NCBI RefSeq assembly: GCF_024362695.1
Contig: NC_065408.1
Location: 13,020,001 to 13,084,000 of the forward strand
Length of the DNA: 64,000 nucleotides
Direction: 5' to 3'
Source of the DNA: Pectinophora gossypiella
Taxonomy: Eukaryota; Arthropoda; Insecta; Lepidoptera; Gelechiidae
Every line of letters starts with the position of its first letter. The first letter of the stretch is position 1. Shown in pieces: positions 37,901 through 52,900 of the stretch. Under the pieces are notes generated by a model that saw nothing but the letters and a program-made list of their open reading frames with translations, ran no database searches and was not told the DNA's origin. Position numbers and translations under genes: made by a program.

Positions 37901-40900
37901 TAAATAATATAAGTTTTCACTTACACACCACACCCATGACACTACGTACAAAAATCTAATTTTTACCGTGTGCCTCGTAAGTGCGAGCGGGACAAACAAT
38001 CCGCGCGCGCTCCCATTTTCTCCTTGGCGGCTTACAGTAATTTAGGTTAAAATAGTTGAGGAGCTCAGTGGCGCAGGGGTTAACGCGCTCGTTCTGCGAT
38101 TGTTGATGTTAAGCAACTTTCGCAAAGGCCGGCCATAGGATGGGTGACCACAAAAAAAAAGTTTTCATCTCGAGCTCCTCCGTGCTTCGGAAGGCACGTT
38201 AAGCCGTTGGTCCCGGCTGCATTAGCAGTCGTTAATAACCACCAATCCGCACTGGGCCCGCGTGGTGGTTTAAGGCCCGATCTCCCTATCTATCCATAGG
38301 GAAGGCCCGTGCCCCAGCAGTGGGGACGTTAATGGGCTGGTGATGTGAAGTTAAAATAAGGCCCCGGGGGGGTGAGGTAATTCCAGCTCGGCGCCCGATA
38401 CTTAGTGGTGCGGGGTGTTTAGTTACCGTTCTAGACACAGTATCATTCTTTATTCTGTACCATACACCTAATCCTAAAATGTTTTTGTTTCAGTGCGACA
38501 GTCCACGTCAACGTGTTGGATGATAACGACAACTACCCGCAATTCAGTGAGAAAACCTACACTGTTACTGTCGATGAAGACATCAGCGTGGCTGATAACC
38601 CTGTCATAGCTAGAATAAAGTAAGTTATATCAAGATTATAATTCATTCACTGAAGAGATATACGCAAAACGTAAACAGCCTGTATGCTTCCCACTGCTGG
38701 GCATAGGCCTCTCCTCAATCAACCGGAGGGGTATGGATACTCCACCACGCTGCTCCGCACTGCGCATGAAGGGTTGCGAGTAAACTGATATAGCCAGATG
38801 CTTTGGAGTAGATCTTGATCAAGCTTTTAGTGTGTAACATAGCAAAAGTTCATTTAAATCCGTTCAATCGTTACATTATGCGTAAGCCACAGAATAATAC
38901 AGTTTTATTATATTAGGTATTAAGCGTCAGATTCGAAGTAAAGCGATCAATTAGTATTCTAAGATTCGTCCTAGTCCTTCAAATGCGTACAAATTGCTTA
39001 ATTAATGGCATTAGGTACTAGGGTCTGTTGAAAAGTTTCTTTAAAAAACTCCGCCTAATAAGTTTCCAGCAAACTTTTAGCATCATTTTTCTGTTGGATT
39101 AGCTCTAGTAAATGTTATCTCTCTGCAGAAATACAATACAATGTTAACGCTACGTTGCTCGTTTTGAGAGAGAGAAAAAACTTTTTTCCTAAGCAACTTT
39201 ATACACTTAATCATTTGTCGACTTTGTTTCTTTTCAAGCAATTGTCATTACGAGCCACTGCATTCGTCTAGGGGGCAGTTAGGTCTTACAACTTCGCCCA
39301 TAAACGGAGTGCCAAAAGCTATCCTTATTTACATATTCTGTCCCAAAATAAAACAAGAATCTTTATTATACCGTCCTCTTTTGAGTATTCTCTGGTGTCC
39401 TATCGTTTGCCTTTGTGTGAATTAGTGCACAGAAGTGTAGACCAGCGGTTCCCAAAAGGTGGTCCGCGGGACACTGGCGAACCGTGAAAGGGTTGCCAAA
39501 TCCCGAGAGTCATAGCATCTGCATCTGACTAACTACTGGTAGAAGGTAGTCAATAATCATAGATAACAGAATATAAAATTGACCTTATTTATTCTGTGGT
39601 CAACATCAATCAAACTACAAGGTATCCTGAGAAGTTATCAGAGATCTTAAAAATATATTTTCTAAAATTACGCTTTTGAGTAACCATACCTATGGTTACG
39701 TTTCATAGACAAACACACACGGACAAACAGAGTCACACCGCAAAATTTCCTCTTCCAATTTTAGCACAGACCCCTAATAAACTGGGAAGCGCTGGTTTCG
39801 TCCAACAAGTAGTTCGTTTTACTTCCATTCTTTAATGTAACGAAGCATACTCCATCACGCGTTCCCCTACGGATTGGAGGAAAATAAGGCTGAGACATTT
39901 TAGTAACTCTATTTATCCTCGGACCACCCACAGCGGTCTGGCATTTACAATTTCCAAGTCCATAAATTACTGTTTAGACGAGATTATTGCACTTGCATCG
40001 CTCGATATTACAAGAATACGGCAGTAAATTTGCTTCTTTATGTAATCCCATAAAATCGCCATTGAGACTCTTTTTTGTCTTAAGGGGCTTTGATAGTATT
40101 TGATACTTATTTAACGATAAAGCAACAGAAAATAGTATGAAAACTCGAGATTGATAAATTATCTAAGTAGTCTTATCTTGAAATTTAAAATAAGTTTTTA
40201 TGTATTACGTTTGGTAGATACATACCATAGAGAAATATAATTACAGATTGTTAGTGGCATCGTAACGAAAACTTTGAGGGATGATACAGACCAAGATTCT
40301 GAGTTGATATCAAGTGGAATTTTCCGTCGCAAAAGTATGGAACTGAAAATAATTTGAAAAAACACTAAAATTTTCATGATTGTTTTTTTTTATGGTGCAG
40401 AATTTCACGACGGGAAATTCCACTGAATATTATCTCAGAATCATGGTCTGAATCATCCTCCTCAGTATTCGTTACGATGTCACTAACATCCTGTATAATA
40501 TAGCTGTATAATATAGTTATATTATACTAGATACGAGTACATACAAGGTGGGTATGTTGCTGTCCCATTTTAATCCATTTCGAAAATAATGAAACTTGCA
40601 TATCCGTGATTTCAATCAGGCACGAATACTTACTAAAACTTTACTTTAGATTTACTTCAAATTAAAGACAGTTTAAATAAAATACTATACTGAAACTATA
40701 ACTTACTTGTTTCCACAGAGCGACAGACGCGGACGTGGGCGCGAACGCGGCGATCAGATACGCCATCATCGGCGGCAACACGCAGATGCAGTTTGCTATA
40801 GACAGCCTCAGCGGCGACGTGTCCCTCGTCAAGCCGCTAGATTACGAGTCTGTGCGCAGCTATAGGCTCGTCATCCGAGCACAAGGTATGTTTAGACAGC

Positions 40901-43900
40901 AGATCATCATACTAATAGCTAAGTATACTGTTGATTAGATTAGCTATGCCGTTATAGGCGATAACACGCAGATGCAGTTTGCTATAGACAGCGTCAGCGG
41001 AGACGTTTCGCTCGTCAAGCCGCTAGATTACGAATCTGGGCGCTGCTGTAGACTTGTCATCCGAGTACGAGGTATGTTCAGACACCTGATCATATTAACC
41101 GTAACGTACTACGTATATACCGTAGTTACATACGATAGTTTAGATCAGCTACGTCATCATCGACGGTAACACGCAGATGCAGTTTACTGCCTCAGTGGAG
41201 CAGTATCACTAGTCAAGCCGCTAGATTACGGGTCTGTAGCATCACTCATCATACGGGCGCGAGATATCCCTTGACAGAAAGTAACAACAAGACAGACGTT
41301 ATGACAAGAGCCATGACACACGCCTTTAGCGGGTGAACTATAAAACGATGTGTTCAGTCTAGGCTGGAAATAATCTAAACAGTAAAACCCCAATTTATCC
41401 TCGTGACATTTCCAGACACAATAGTTAAATAATGAGATTTGGATATTTAAAAGAACATTCGTTCTTACGGCTTTAAATCATGATTGACTTCGTATCCAGT
41501 AGGCAGTAATCTTTATTCTTAAGTATGTATTCTTTTCAGACGGCGGCAGTCCATCCCGATCCAACACGACCCAACTGTTGGTAAACGTGAAGGATATCAA
41601 TGACAACGCTCCTCGCTTCTACACGTCGCTATTCCAAGAGTCTGTCAGTGAAAATGTTCCAGTGGGCTTCAGTATTGTTAGGGTAAGATTAAACAATTAA
41701 TTATTTATGAAAAAGAAACCTAGAAAAAGAATCTAGATACGTGCCACTATTGGACAGAGGCGTTTCCTCAACAATAAATGGCTCTGCTCTCCTCGACAGT
41801 GATGCGATTTGTATGTGTGTGCGTACTGTGTAGTTTACGTAAAGTAAAATTAAAAGTTAAATTTTAGAAAAATGACAGCCTCCGTGGTCTAGTGGTTAGA
41901 GCGTTAGGCTCACGATCTGGAGGTCCGGGTTCGATTCCCGATGGGGACATTGTCGAAATCACTTTGTGAAACTGTCCTTTGTGTGGTAAGGACTTTACAG
42001 GCTTTAATCACCTGATTGTCTGAAATAATAAGTTGACTCCGTGCTTCAGAGGGCACGTTAAGCAGTTGGTCCCCGCTATTAGCCGTAAAAACACCTCCAC
42101 CAACCCGCAGTGGAGCAGCGTAGTGGCGTATGCTCCATACCCTCTCCGGTTGATTGAGGGGAAGCCTGTGCCCAGCAGTGGGACGTATATAGGCTATTTA
42201 TGTTATGTATGTTTTAAAAATTTAAAATTAAAAAAAGAAATTCTAATTTCTAATTTTACTTTAATGTTTACTTTATTTTTAAATACTTACCCTTAATTGT
42301 ATAAGTTATGTAGCCGTAATTGTCATATACATTAGTCACAATACCGTAACCTTCTAAATGTAAAAATGTTTTTACGTATGTGATGTGGCTGTACTTTATA
42401 AATAAATAAATACGTTAAAATAATAATAATAATAAACTGCCTATATACGTCCCACTGCTGGGCACAGGCCTCCCCTCAATCAACCGGAGGGGGTATGGAG
42501 CATACTCCACCACGCTGCTCCAGTGCGGGTTGGTGGAGGTGTTTTTACGGCTAATAGCCGGGACCAACGGCTTAACGTGCCCTCCGAAGCACGGAATCAT
42601 CTTACTTTTTCGGACAATCAGGTGATTCAAGCCTGAAAAGTCCTTACCAAACAAAGGACAGTCTCACAAAGTGATTTCGACAATGTCCCCATCGGGAATC
42701 GAACCCGGACCTCCAGATCGTGAGCCTAACGCTCTAACCACTAGACCACGGAGGCTGTTAAAATATCAAATCTTATTTTCTACTTCAATAGAACAATGAA
42801 ACAGTGAACTCGCTGTTTCATAATTCATAAAAATAAATGCAGCTGCAAGATTGTCTTTCATTGTAAGTTAAAAACCATAGAAAATATTTTTGCAATAAGT
42901 ACAAGTGAGATAACAAAGGATAACAATAACTTTCCAGAGTTCTAAATACAAATGAAAATTGTCTTGTTTAACTTTTCTTTTTATGTGACAATTCCATTCG
43001 AATAGAATCTTTATTGAACGTTCCATTTGAAAAAATAAGTAAAAAGAATACGATCGACTTTTGTTTTTTCCCGCGCATGGTTTCTATTTATTCTTCTGTT
43101 TGACTCTGTTTGATTGCATGTACCAAATTCATACAAACGTCCATCTTCATTAAGTAAAAATATGAGTATCTCTCCTAGGTCCAAGCTTACGACGCGGACG
43201 AAGGAGTAAACGCAGAATTGACCTACACATTGTCGGACAAGGACTATGGAGGAACCAACGACATTCCAATCACTGTCGACTCCAGGTCCGGATGGGTGTA
43301 CACCTCTGGCCAGTTAGACAGAGAAGTGCAGGCTAAATATCAGTTGCAGGTAAACTATAAAACTATATGCAAATACTTGCTAAAATATGTACCTACGACA
43401 TTCTATGTATGATCACGGCAGAACTGAAAGTCTTCTAGTAGTAGATCTAGTACTCTAATAGTAGACTAAATCTTCTACTTTTCTGTCTTCTGATGTCACA
43501 TGATACAAGTGCGTATTATTTTTTACATACTCAATGTAAACTTGAGATTACGCAACGATGATTGGTAATTGGTCGCTTGATGGGTGATCATCGTAACTTT
43601 TTCCTCCTTTTATGTCAACGACGAAAGTCACTTAAAAAGTCACTATGGTCCTAGCCAGTTCGATCTCCGCTACCAAACTTGCACCGATGAGTTATTAATT
43701 TATCTTAAGTGCAATTTTCACTAATACAGTTGGCTCAACCATTATAGACGGTGATACGGCTCACCATCTATCACGATGATCTAACAGATTCACCAATCGA
43801 GATATAGGCGTGAGCTTATGTTATGTCAATGACAAAAAAAAACAGAACCATTCCTTGCACAGGTAACAGCAACAGATGGCGGCACACCACCGCGGTCAGC

Positions 43901-46900
43901 GACAGCATCTGTCGTTGTAGTCGTACAGGACATCAATGACAACGACCCAGTGTTTGTACCAGCACAGTATGACGTGGAACTGGCTGAAGATGAACCTCCT
44001 GGCACGCCCGTAGTCACTGTCACTGCTACTGACGCTGATGAAGACAACAGGTATGTTTCTATGTTTATCGTTACACTCATAAACATAAGCAGCAACGACC
44101 CGGTAGACACACTAGCACAGTATGATGTGCAACTGGCAGAGGATGACTTGGCATACCCGTCTTCACTGTCACTACTACTGACGCTAATGAGGACAACAAG
44201 TATCTTTTTCATAAAAGCGTAGTGTAAATTGTTTATGATTTTTAATTGTTCATGACTATCTGTAAGACATTTTCTACAAGATACGATATATTTTTATAAA
44301 TCATATAAAAGAGGACATGATTAGTAACTAAATCCACATCTCATTCTTTGCAGTATTAGATGACTTCGACTTTTTCAAGAAGTTTTGATCCTCCTAACTT
44401 CTATTAGCTCAGTTCCGTAGAAGAAGAAATAGGTCCTAAGTACATAAAGTCCATTACACAAAAACCTGCAAATTGAAAATTCCGTTCATCATTCGAATGG
44501 GTACTCATCGCAAAGACTAAGAAACTTCTCCACCACAGGTTGCACTACGAGATAACAGGCGGTAATACTCGCGGCCGTTTCTCCATCACATCTCAGAACG
44601 GTCGAGGACTTATCACCGTCGCCCAGCCTCTGGATTTCAAACAGGAACGCCGCTATGTCCTCACTGTGACCGCTACTGACAGCGGAGGAAGATCTGACAC
44701 TGCAATGGTCCACATTAACATTACCGATGCCAACAACTACGCGCCCGTGTTCGAAAACGCGCCCTATACTGCTTCTGTAAGTACACCTTACTGTCGAACT
44801 CAATAATTGGTTTTATACTCGCCAAAAATAGTTTTAGAGTTTGAAGTGTTTCTGCAGTCTACCTAAGTGTAAATATGTGTAGGGAATAAATCTCTTAGTC
44901 TCTTGCAATCTTTTTTACATTTCTAAGTTCCTACCTACTGTATTAATATACATCTACCCCATTGGGGTATACTGAGGTGCATCTATCGCAAGATAAACTA
45001 ATTACTTACCCACACCTCACCAAACTTTCTGTAAGAACAACGTCATATGTGGTTATAAATAAAAAAAATACATTGAATTCCCCCAGGTTTTCGAAGATGC
45101 GCCAGTAGGCACGACAGTTCTGGTAGTATCAGCGACAGACAGCGACATGGGGGTGAATGCTCAGATCACGTACACGTTGAGCTCCGAGATATCCAACGAA
45201 GCCGTGGCTCATCACGAACAGGAGTTCAGCATCAACCCACAAACTGGTGCTATTACCACCAATAAACTGCTAGATCGAGAATCTATGAGCGGTATGTGCA
45301 TACTTTATAAAATTCGTACTATTTGATGTTTGCTTCTGTTGTTCGTTGAGCGGAATATCTCTATAACAGTACGGTCTACTTTTATTTTTACAATGTGCAT
45401 GTGGTAAGCAACGATACGTTGTAGCCTAAGATAGAGCGGGTGCTCAGTGCGTTGCGAGTGAGCGGTGGTCAGTTAAGGGTTTAACAAGTACTCGTATTTA
45501 AATCAGTCTAACTGGTTAGGTTGGGAGTCACTAACTCCTGGTTCCAATCTACCTATTGCAGCACACGACCACTCATAGCACTGAGCGATGTTTATATTGA
45601 CTAATATGTGTGCGCATGCGCACTGAAATAGGTTCACGTGGACATTAAAATAAATAATTCAGAATATTAACCCAATTTATTTCTCTCCAGGGTACTTATT
45701 AACAGTGACGGCGAGAGACGGCGGCGTGCCATCTCTCTCGGACACCACAGACGTGGAGATATCAGTAGTGGATGTCAACGACAATGAACCTGTGTTCAAA
45801 CAACAGCTGTATAGCGCTAGCATCATGGAAGATGCTCTAGTTGGTAAGTTTAGGAACTACTTGAAATTGTTACTGAAGTTCGTGACTTAAACTTTGAAAG
45901 AGGAGACTCTAGATCTACACCGAGCAACATAGTGTGCATTAAGGGAGGTTTTCTAAAGTAAGATTTTATAGACTGTAATGCAGCTGCCTTTCAATTCAAA
46001 TGCAGTCCGTTTATAATGAATCCACATACCTATGTTGAAAACAAATTTCTTTCGGATTTAGATGTGAAATTGAAACTTTTATGTCAGTGTGTTTTCTTTT
46101 CATACGATGATGTGTTATAATATCCGAAAAAAGTCTACATCCAGATATTTCGATCACTGGTGATAACCAAGTAATAACAAAGTTTTGAAATCTTTGCATT
46201 TTTACACACGTTTATTTCCAATTAATAGCATAATTCGTTCGGTTTTAGCTTCCTGGGTAATTATAAATATCGATCCTCCAAATTATGATGTTTTATAATT
46301 ATTTTCTCCCTACAGGCACATCAGTAATCCAAGTTAGCGCAACAGACGCAGACGTAGGTCTTAACGGGCGGGTGCATTATGAACTAGACCCTAAGGACCG
46401 GGAGGAAGGTTCATTTGTCATCGACCCGGCGTCGGGAGTCATCAGAACTAACAAGGCTTTGGACAGAGAGTCCGTAGCTACTTATGACCTGAAGGCTTTG
46501 GCTATTGACGGGGGTACACCGCCGCAAAGTTCTACTGTAAGTAGTCTTTACGATTTATAGGTACAGGTACTTACAGGTACAGATGCTTATAATGACCTCT
46601 ACCCTCGTTGCATGGGATACTCTATCGTGCTTGACTTTATCTGCATGGACACCCTTTGGCACCCACCAATTTGCTGCGTCTATTAGTCGAAACCCTCAAT
46701 ATTCGTTGCGTCGCGCGAGTTCCATCCTGCAGGGCAGGCCCTGTTCAACATCAGGATATTTATGTAAAAAAAAATGTTTCGACTAATAACAAACTACGTT
46801 TGCCTGCTTCTTGTTTTAGTAAGAATTTGCTTAGCTTGCTATTCGAGCTGCATTTACATCTAGTCATAGCAAATTCTAATCTCTTTTTTTCTAGGTGATA

Positions 46901-49900
46901 GTCCACATAAAGATTGAAGATATCAACGACTCGCCACCAGTGTTCGAAAGCGACTGCCTCACATTCTACATCCCTGAGAACAGTCCTATCGGCACCACAG
47001 TTGGAGAAATATACGCTCACGACCCTGATGAGGGCGCTAATGCTGTTGTGCATTATTCTATCAAAGGTTTGTAGCCCTTTTCCTTTCTTAGGTTGCTGGA
47101 ACAAATTACTATCTATCAAAAAGACCTATTGTACTTCTTATTGTTCGTAAATCTTCTGCCCAGAATACCAAGATCAATTGTCTTTACGATATAAATCGCA
47201 ATTGGAGACTTTACTTATTTTTCTTCTATTTAAATAAGTTATACCTCCATTTGTTGACTTTAAACTACCGCCCGGAAAATTATTATAGCTCCTCTCTAAG
47301 CCATGCTAATCAAGAACGTTGTTTGAAGCAAATCTCCTGTCAGTCACACTAAAACTTTCTCCAACTATTCTCAGGAGGTGACGATTCCAACAGCTTTTCA
47401 CTCGAAACCCGCCAAGGTTCTGACAAAGCAGAACTAGTAACCATGGTAGACCTTGACTACGAAAGTCCGAGGAAGAAATACGAGCTGATCATCAGAGCTG
47501 CTAGCCCACCGTTGTGGAATGATGTCAGAGTTGAGATCTTAGTCACTGATGTGAACGACAACGCGCCAATGATGAAGGATTTCCAGATCATATTCAATAA
47601 CTACAAGGACTGCTTCCCTGTTGGACCATTTGGAAGAGTACCTGCCTATGACGCTGATGTTACTGACAAGGTAAAGAATAAAAATATCTCCTGTACAATC
47701 GCTGTATAGGTAACTGTACCTATTAACTAAGAGCTACTGAGCTCTTCTGGGCGAGCTCGCTCTATCTTAGGCCTCGTCAATGCCTTCGATAAAGTCTGGG
47801 GCCAAGAGCAAACCCATCAAATAAAAAAAATACAACATAACAATGTAATCTACTTTCAAAAGTAAAGTAGATTACATTGTTAAATTAATTCAATAAGTAA
47901 AACTGGGTTATCTTGCCCATTTTTCTTCTTTTCTCACGTAGGTTGTGAGATCAATGGCCGAGCTCATCAACCCTTATTATTGAGCCGCCAACGGTCCCAT
48001 TTAATGGCCACATGGCTGATGTAACGAATACATAATAATGCCCTCAGTAGCATGGAATTATTTTATTTTTCGGACAAGCAGGCGATTTCAGCCTGCTATG
48101 TGCTGACGAAACCAGGGACAGTTCCACGAAGTGATTATTTTTTAGACATGTCACCACCGGGAATTGAGCCCAGGACCTCCGGTTAGTAAGTCCAACGCTC
48201 AACCACTGGAACACGAAGGCCACTATCTTGTCCTTTTCCCTAAGCTAATTTAAAGAAATTAAAACAGATGTCTCATTTGTTTATAATATATAAACAAAAC
48301 TATGTCTACTAAAGAATCTTCTGTTTCCAGCTTCAATACCGAATCCTGTCTGGCAACAATGCAAATCTAATCCTTCTGAATGAGACGACTGGCTCGATGA
48401 CATTGTCGCCTCAGCTCAATACCAATGTCCCAAAACTGGCTACCATGGAGATTTCTGTGGCAGGTTTGTGTAGATTGTGCATTTATTTTATTTCTGATAA
48501 AATATATAATTACGTCATATTTATAATTAAACTCATAATTTACTTTAAAGGGTATTAACTACTGCTAACAAGGGATGAACAGAAAAATATGTCAAAGAAA
48601 GTTTTATTTTTAATATCGGTTACCTACTTTAAATTCGAATTAGCAGTGATATATCATTTACTATCCGTATTGAGATGAATTTTCTCTTTAGCTGTCCTGT
48701 TATAAAAACTTGTATGTATTCTCTTAGATGGCGTAAACGAAGTAAAGGCAATGATGCAGCTCTCCGTTCGACTCATCACAGAAGATATGCTGTTCAACTC
48801 GATCACAGTGCGACTTAACGACATGACTGCCGAGTCCTTCCTGTCTCCGCTACTGAGCTTCTTCATCGACGGACTAGCCGCTATTATACCCTGTCCTAAG
48901 GAGAATGTCTATGTATTTAGTGTACAGGTAACGGTGATGATTTCTCGATTTTAATTTCTTGCTACAAAACAAAGCAACAACAACTCAAGGCAAAAAAGAA
49001 CCTATAAAAGGTTTCCGTAATTTTTAAAATCAATCTATTTTAAAATCCCTAGTTTTAAAGCACCTTGGGGGTTAAAAAGGCCACATCGAAGCAATTCATC
49101 TAAAAAAGCAATTTTGCTATTTGACATTCGCGCATATAAAAGTAAGTGCGCATTGCAAACACATGTCAAATAGCAATATTGCTTCTTTAGATGAATTAAA
49201 ATAAAAACAAATCTACATAAATCCAATAACTTACACCATAAGTCGTATCCTCCACTGAGAAATGTAAGTACACAGGATTCTCAGGAACCATAGAGCAACA
49301 CGGGCCTCCAGCAGAAACATTATTTTGCCTATTTCCCATAGCGTAACAAGTTGCCTCCAAACGCGGCACACTCAGCACTACAGCCCTATTCTAAACACAC
49401 CTTGTTTCTGAATCTTCTCTCCTTTTTCACGAATTTATTTATTTCAGGACGACACGGACGTATCGGGCAATATTCTCAACGTATCGTTCTCGGCGCGACG
49501 GCCGGACGCAGAAGTTGGCGTTGCAGGCGATACTTCTCCGTTCTACTCGCCGACGCACTTGCGTGAGCGAGTGTACTTGCATCGGACTACGCTGGCTAGA
49601 CTTGCTACTGTACAGGTTGGTGATACTGTATTATAAGTTCAATTCAAAAATACTTTATTGCACAAAGATACACATAACAAATGGGACAAATACATAAGAG
49701 ACAGAAGAAGTACAATCGGCGCACTTCATGGGGCAGTGAATAAGCAAAATATTTTGCCAAAAGACGACTCACCAGGTCTCATTGAATGGGTTTGATGCTG
49801 ATTATGTATAATATATAACTATTGCTTTCTGTCTTTGATAACGCTCTTAAAGTTACCAATGAACACATCTACGCAATATCATTGTCTGTGACCTTTGGCG

Positions 49901-52900
49901 GTACAAAACAAATGCAAAAAAAGGAACTGGCGTAACTTCTACGAGTGGTATCACCATGTTTTGTGTTAATATGCCATCAACACTAATTCCAAAGGTTAAA
50001 TCCAATTACCATTCCCCTAAAGCCGTCAACATTCCAGGTTCTCCCGTTCGACGACAACATTTGCGTACACGAGCCATGTCTCAACTACGAGGAATGCCTC
50101 ACTGTCCTCAAGTTCGGGAACGCTTCTGGCTTCATCAACAGTGACACAGTGCTGTTCCGGCCTATATACCCTGTTACTACCTTCACTTGCCAGTGTCCGC
50201 ATGGGTTTACAGGTAAGTACTGATGTTTCAGTACTTTCAGTGCTCGTTGCGCTACAATGAATATCTAACCATTTTTTTAATTATAAGCATAGAATAATCA
50301 AATAAACAGATTCTAGATATCTACTTCTCTTGTTTATATTCCACAACGATTCAACCCATGGGTTGGCAAATACGTCTGAGCAAGCCAACTCAGTGGAGTC
50401 AGATGATTCATGTTTTCTTGCTGAGACGTGTTGCTGTTGCAGTTTCTTGTCATTTCTTCTCCTCAGAAATGACGTAAATCAAAATTTAAAAAGGTTACAT
50501 TGACTTTCAACAAGTTTATAAATACATGATAATTACGTTGAATAAATGATTCTGATTTCTGGTGCCATGCGGTATAGCGTATTATTTATTGCTTACGAAT
50601 GATCACAAGTATTGTCGAACCTGCAAAATTCACATTCAAAATTATCACCTGTAAACTTGTAACTTGCAGTGCTTATGGGCCAGGGTTGATGAAGTTGATA
50701 TTTCACCTCACAAACCACACGATAAGTAGTAGTAGGGCTTATGTTAATCAGGCAAAACAATAATTTCAACAATTTCCTCGACTCTTTCCTCTCAGGTTCG
50801 AGAGAGCACTACATGTGCGACACCGAGGTAGATCTGTGCTACTCCTCGCCGTGCATCAACAACGGCACCTGTCTGCGTCGTGAGGGCGGGTACACTTGCG
50901 CTTGCGCAGCTGGATTCACTGGTAAGTTTCAGAACAAAGCTCAGCCATCTTGGAATGCTTTTCCTTTTTGATATACTCAGGTTAAATGTGAATAATTGTA
51001 ATTTACAGTCTTATTTGTCTTATTAATATTTTTTTGTATATTATCTTGTTTTTACATTGATTTACTCGCCATACAGCGCATTAGTTTACTCTGTAATGCT
51101 ATATGCACCTTTGTAAATAAATAAATGTATTTAAACTTCACTTTTAGAGTGGTCTACCTGCATTCTCCCAAACACATTCCCATTATCTTTCTCAACTTAC
51201 TTAATATTTTATCCCTAGGAGTGAATTGCGAAACGATTCTAACAAAAGCAACATGCGACATCAACGGAGATGGGTCTATATGCCGAAGCGGCTCCCAATG
51301 CGTGGCCAGGAAGGAAGGAGGCATCCTGTGTCAGGGATGCACTATTGACGCGGAGTACACCACTGCTATGTGCGAACTGAGGGCCAGGAGCTTCCCTGTA
51401 TCTTCCTTTCTCACGTTTCCTGGCCTGAAGAGACGACATCGGTTCCATTTGAAGATAAAGTAAGTTTAATCTATATTAAACTTATATACTATATACTTCC
51501 TTGCACATAAACAATACACACTAACATACACTTATACATAGATGGCGAGGAATTGCTTTAGCCACCCCTGCCTACCTCTTCAGGGATACAGACGTTATGT
51601 TATGTTACTTTTTTTAGGTTGTGATAAAGATGCTCTTTACTTTATAGATCAAAAGGGTTTCTTTTTAATTAGTCACTTCTCCAGTGATAGATTCTTTTTG
51701 TATGTGATCTATTGTAGATTTGCCTTTGATGGCATTCACTACTTAACCGGACATGCGAGGAGCGCAGAGGGTTCTCTCAGAGTAATATAGAAAGACTCCC
51801 ATAATAGAATAGAATAAGACTAAACTATGCACTAGGCGTGAAATCCAATATGTAGGTTCCTATACGCATCCATAACATAAAAATGTCATTCCGCTGAAAA
51901 AGCCCCAAAAATTACCCTGAATAAAACAAATCTTTCTCCCCAGATTCGCAACACAAACAACATCAGGTCTTCTTCTGTACAACGGCCGCTATAACGAACG
52001 TCACGATTTCGTCGCGCTAGAGGTCGTCAACTCCGGCGCAGGCAAAGACAGTGGTCCAGGGTTGAGGTTTACGTTTGGACTGGGAGGAGCCAAGACTGAA
52101 GTCACAGTCGCTGGGAAAGTCGCAGATGGGAACTGGCATACTGTGGAAGTGGAGTACTTTAATAGGGTAAGTTGTATGGATGTACAGTTGTATTGGATAA
52201 GGTAGAAAGTAGTACTTCGATATCGATTTTCGGTTATCAAAGGCGAAAAATATCATAAATTGTGATGAGAAAAATACATCGAAAAAATCGGACTCGGACC
52301 GGACTTAAACCCGCAGCTAAATGATTATACTTTAGGTATATGATGTATCAAGATCATTTCAAGATCAACCAGTGATCTGAAAATAGACTACAATGATGCA
52401 AATAAAACATTTGATTACAGACCGCAACGATGATCCTCGACGATTGCGACAAATCGCTGTCTTTGGCTGGCGCAGCTGAGTTTGGTATCAAATACGCATG
52501 TGCCAATTTCAGCAGAAAAGTGTTGCCGCCTCGATGTGATATACCAACTGAAACTTGCCACCGGTAAATATGTCTATTATATTTTAATCTTTCCTTGTAC
52601 ATACATGCATATAATAGCCTATATTCGTCGCACTGCTGTGCCTGTGTATTCCTACGAGTATAAACTATTTAACTAGCGGAGATTATAAGACACAGAAGCC
52701 CAAGAAAAGAACTTAGTTTCAGCATACGCTAGCTGGAGCATAATTATACATAATAATGCATCTTATTCAACGTCATATATTATTCACGCAGGTTCCTAGA
52801 CTTAACCGGACCGCTGCAGATCGGGGGACTGCCCAACATCCCGAGCAGTTTCCAAGTGAAGAACAAAGACTTTGTCGGCTGCATCTCTGATTTCTTCATT

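Noticed and set aside
41879..41950. tRNA gene with A and B boxes
   Set aside because: It is the head of an S1 SINE; the same head with the same body occurs at 30799-31114, 42423-42756 and 63208, so it is not a host tRNA gene.
43826..44212. 128-residue - strand ORF rich in Ser/Thr
   Set aside because: Antisense shadow of stan exon 9 and its decayed copy; low complexity arises from reverse-reading acidic cadherin codons.
46583..46898. ORFs between stan exons 13 and 14
   Set aside because: Intron sequence; both overlapping frames lack any known domain and the flanking exons splice cleanly over them.
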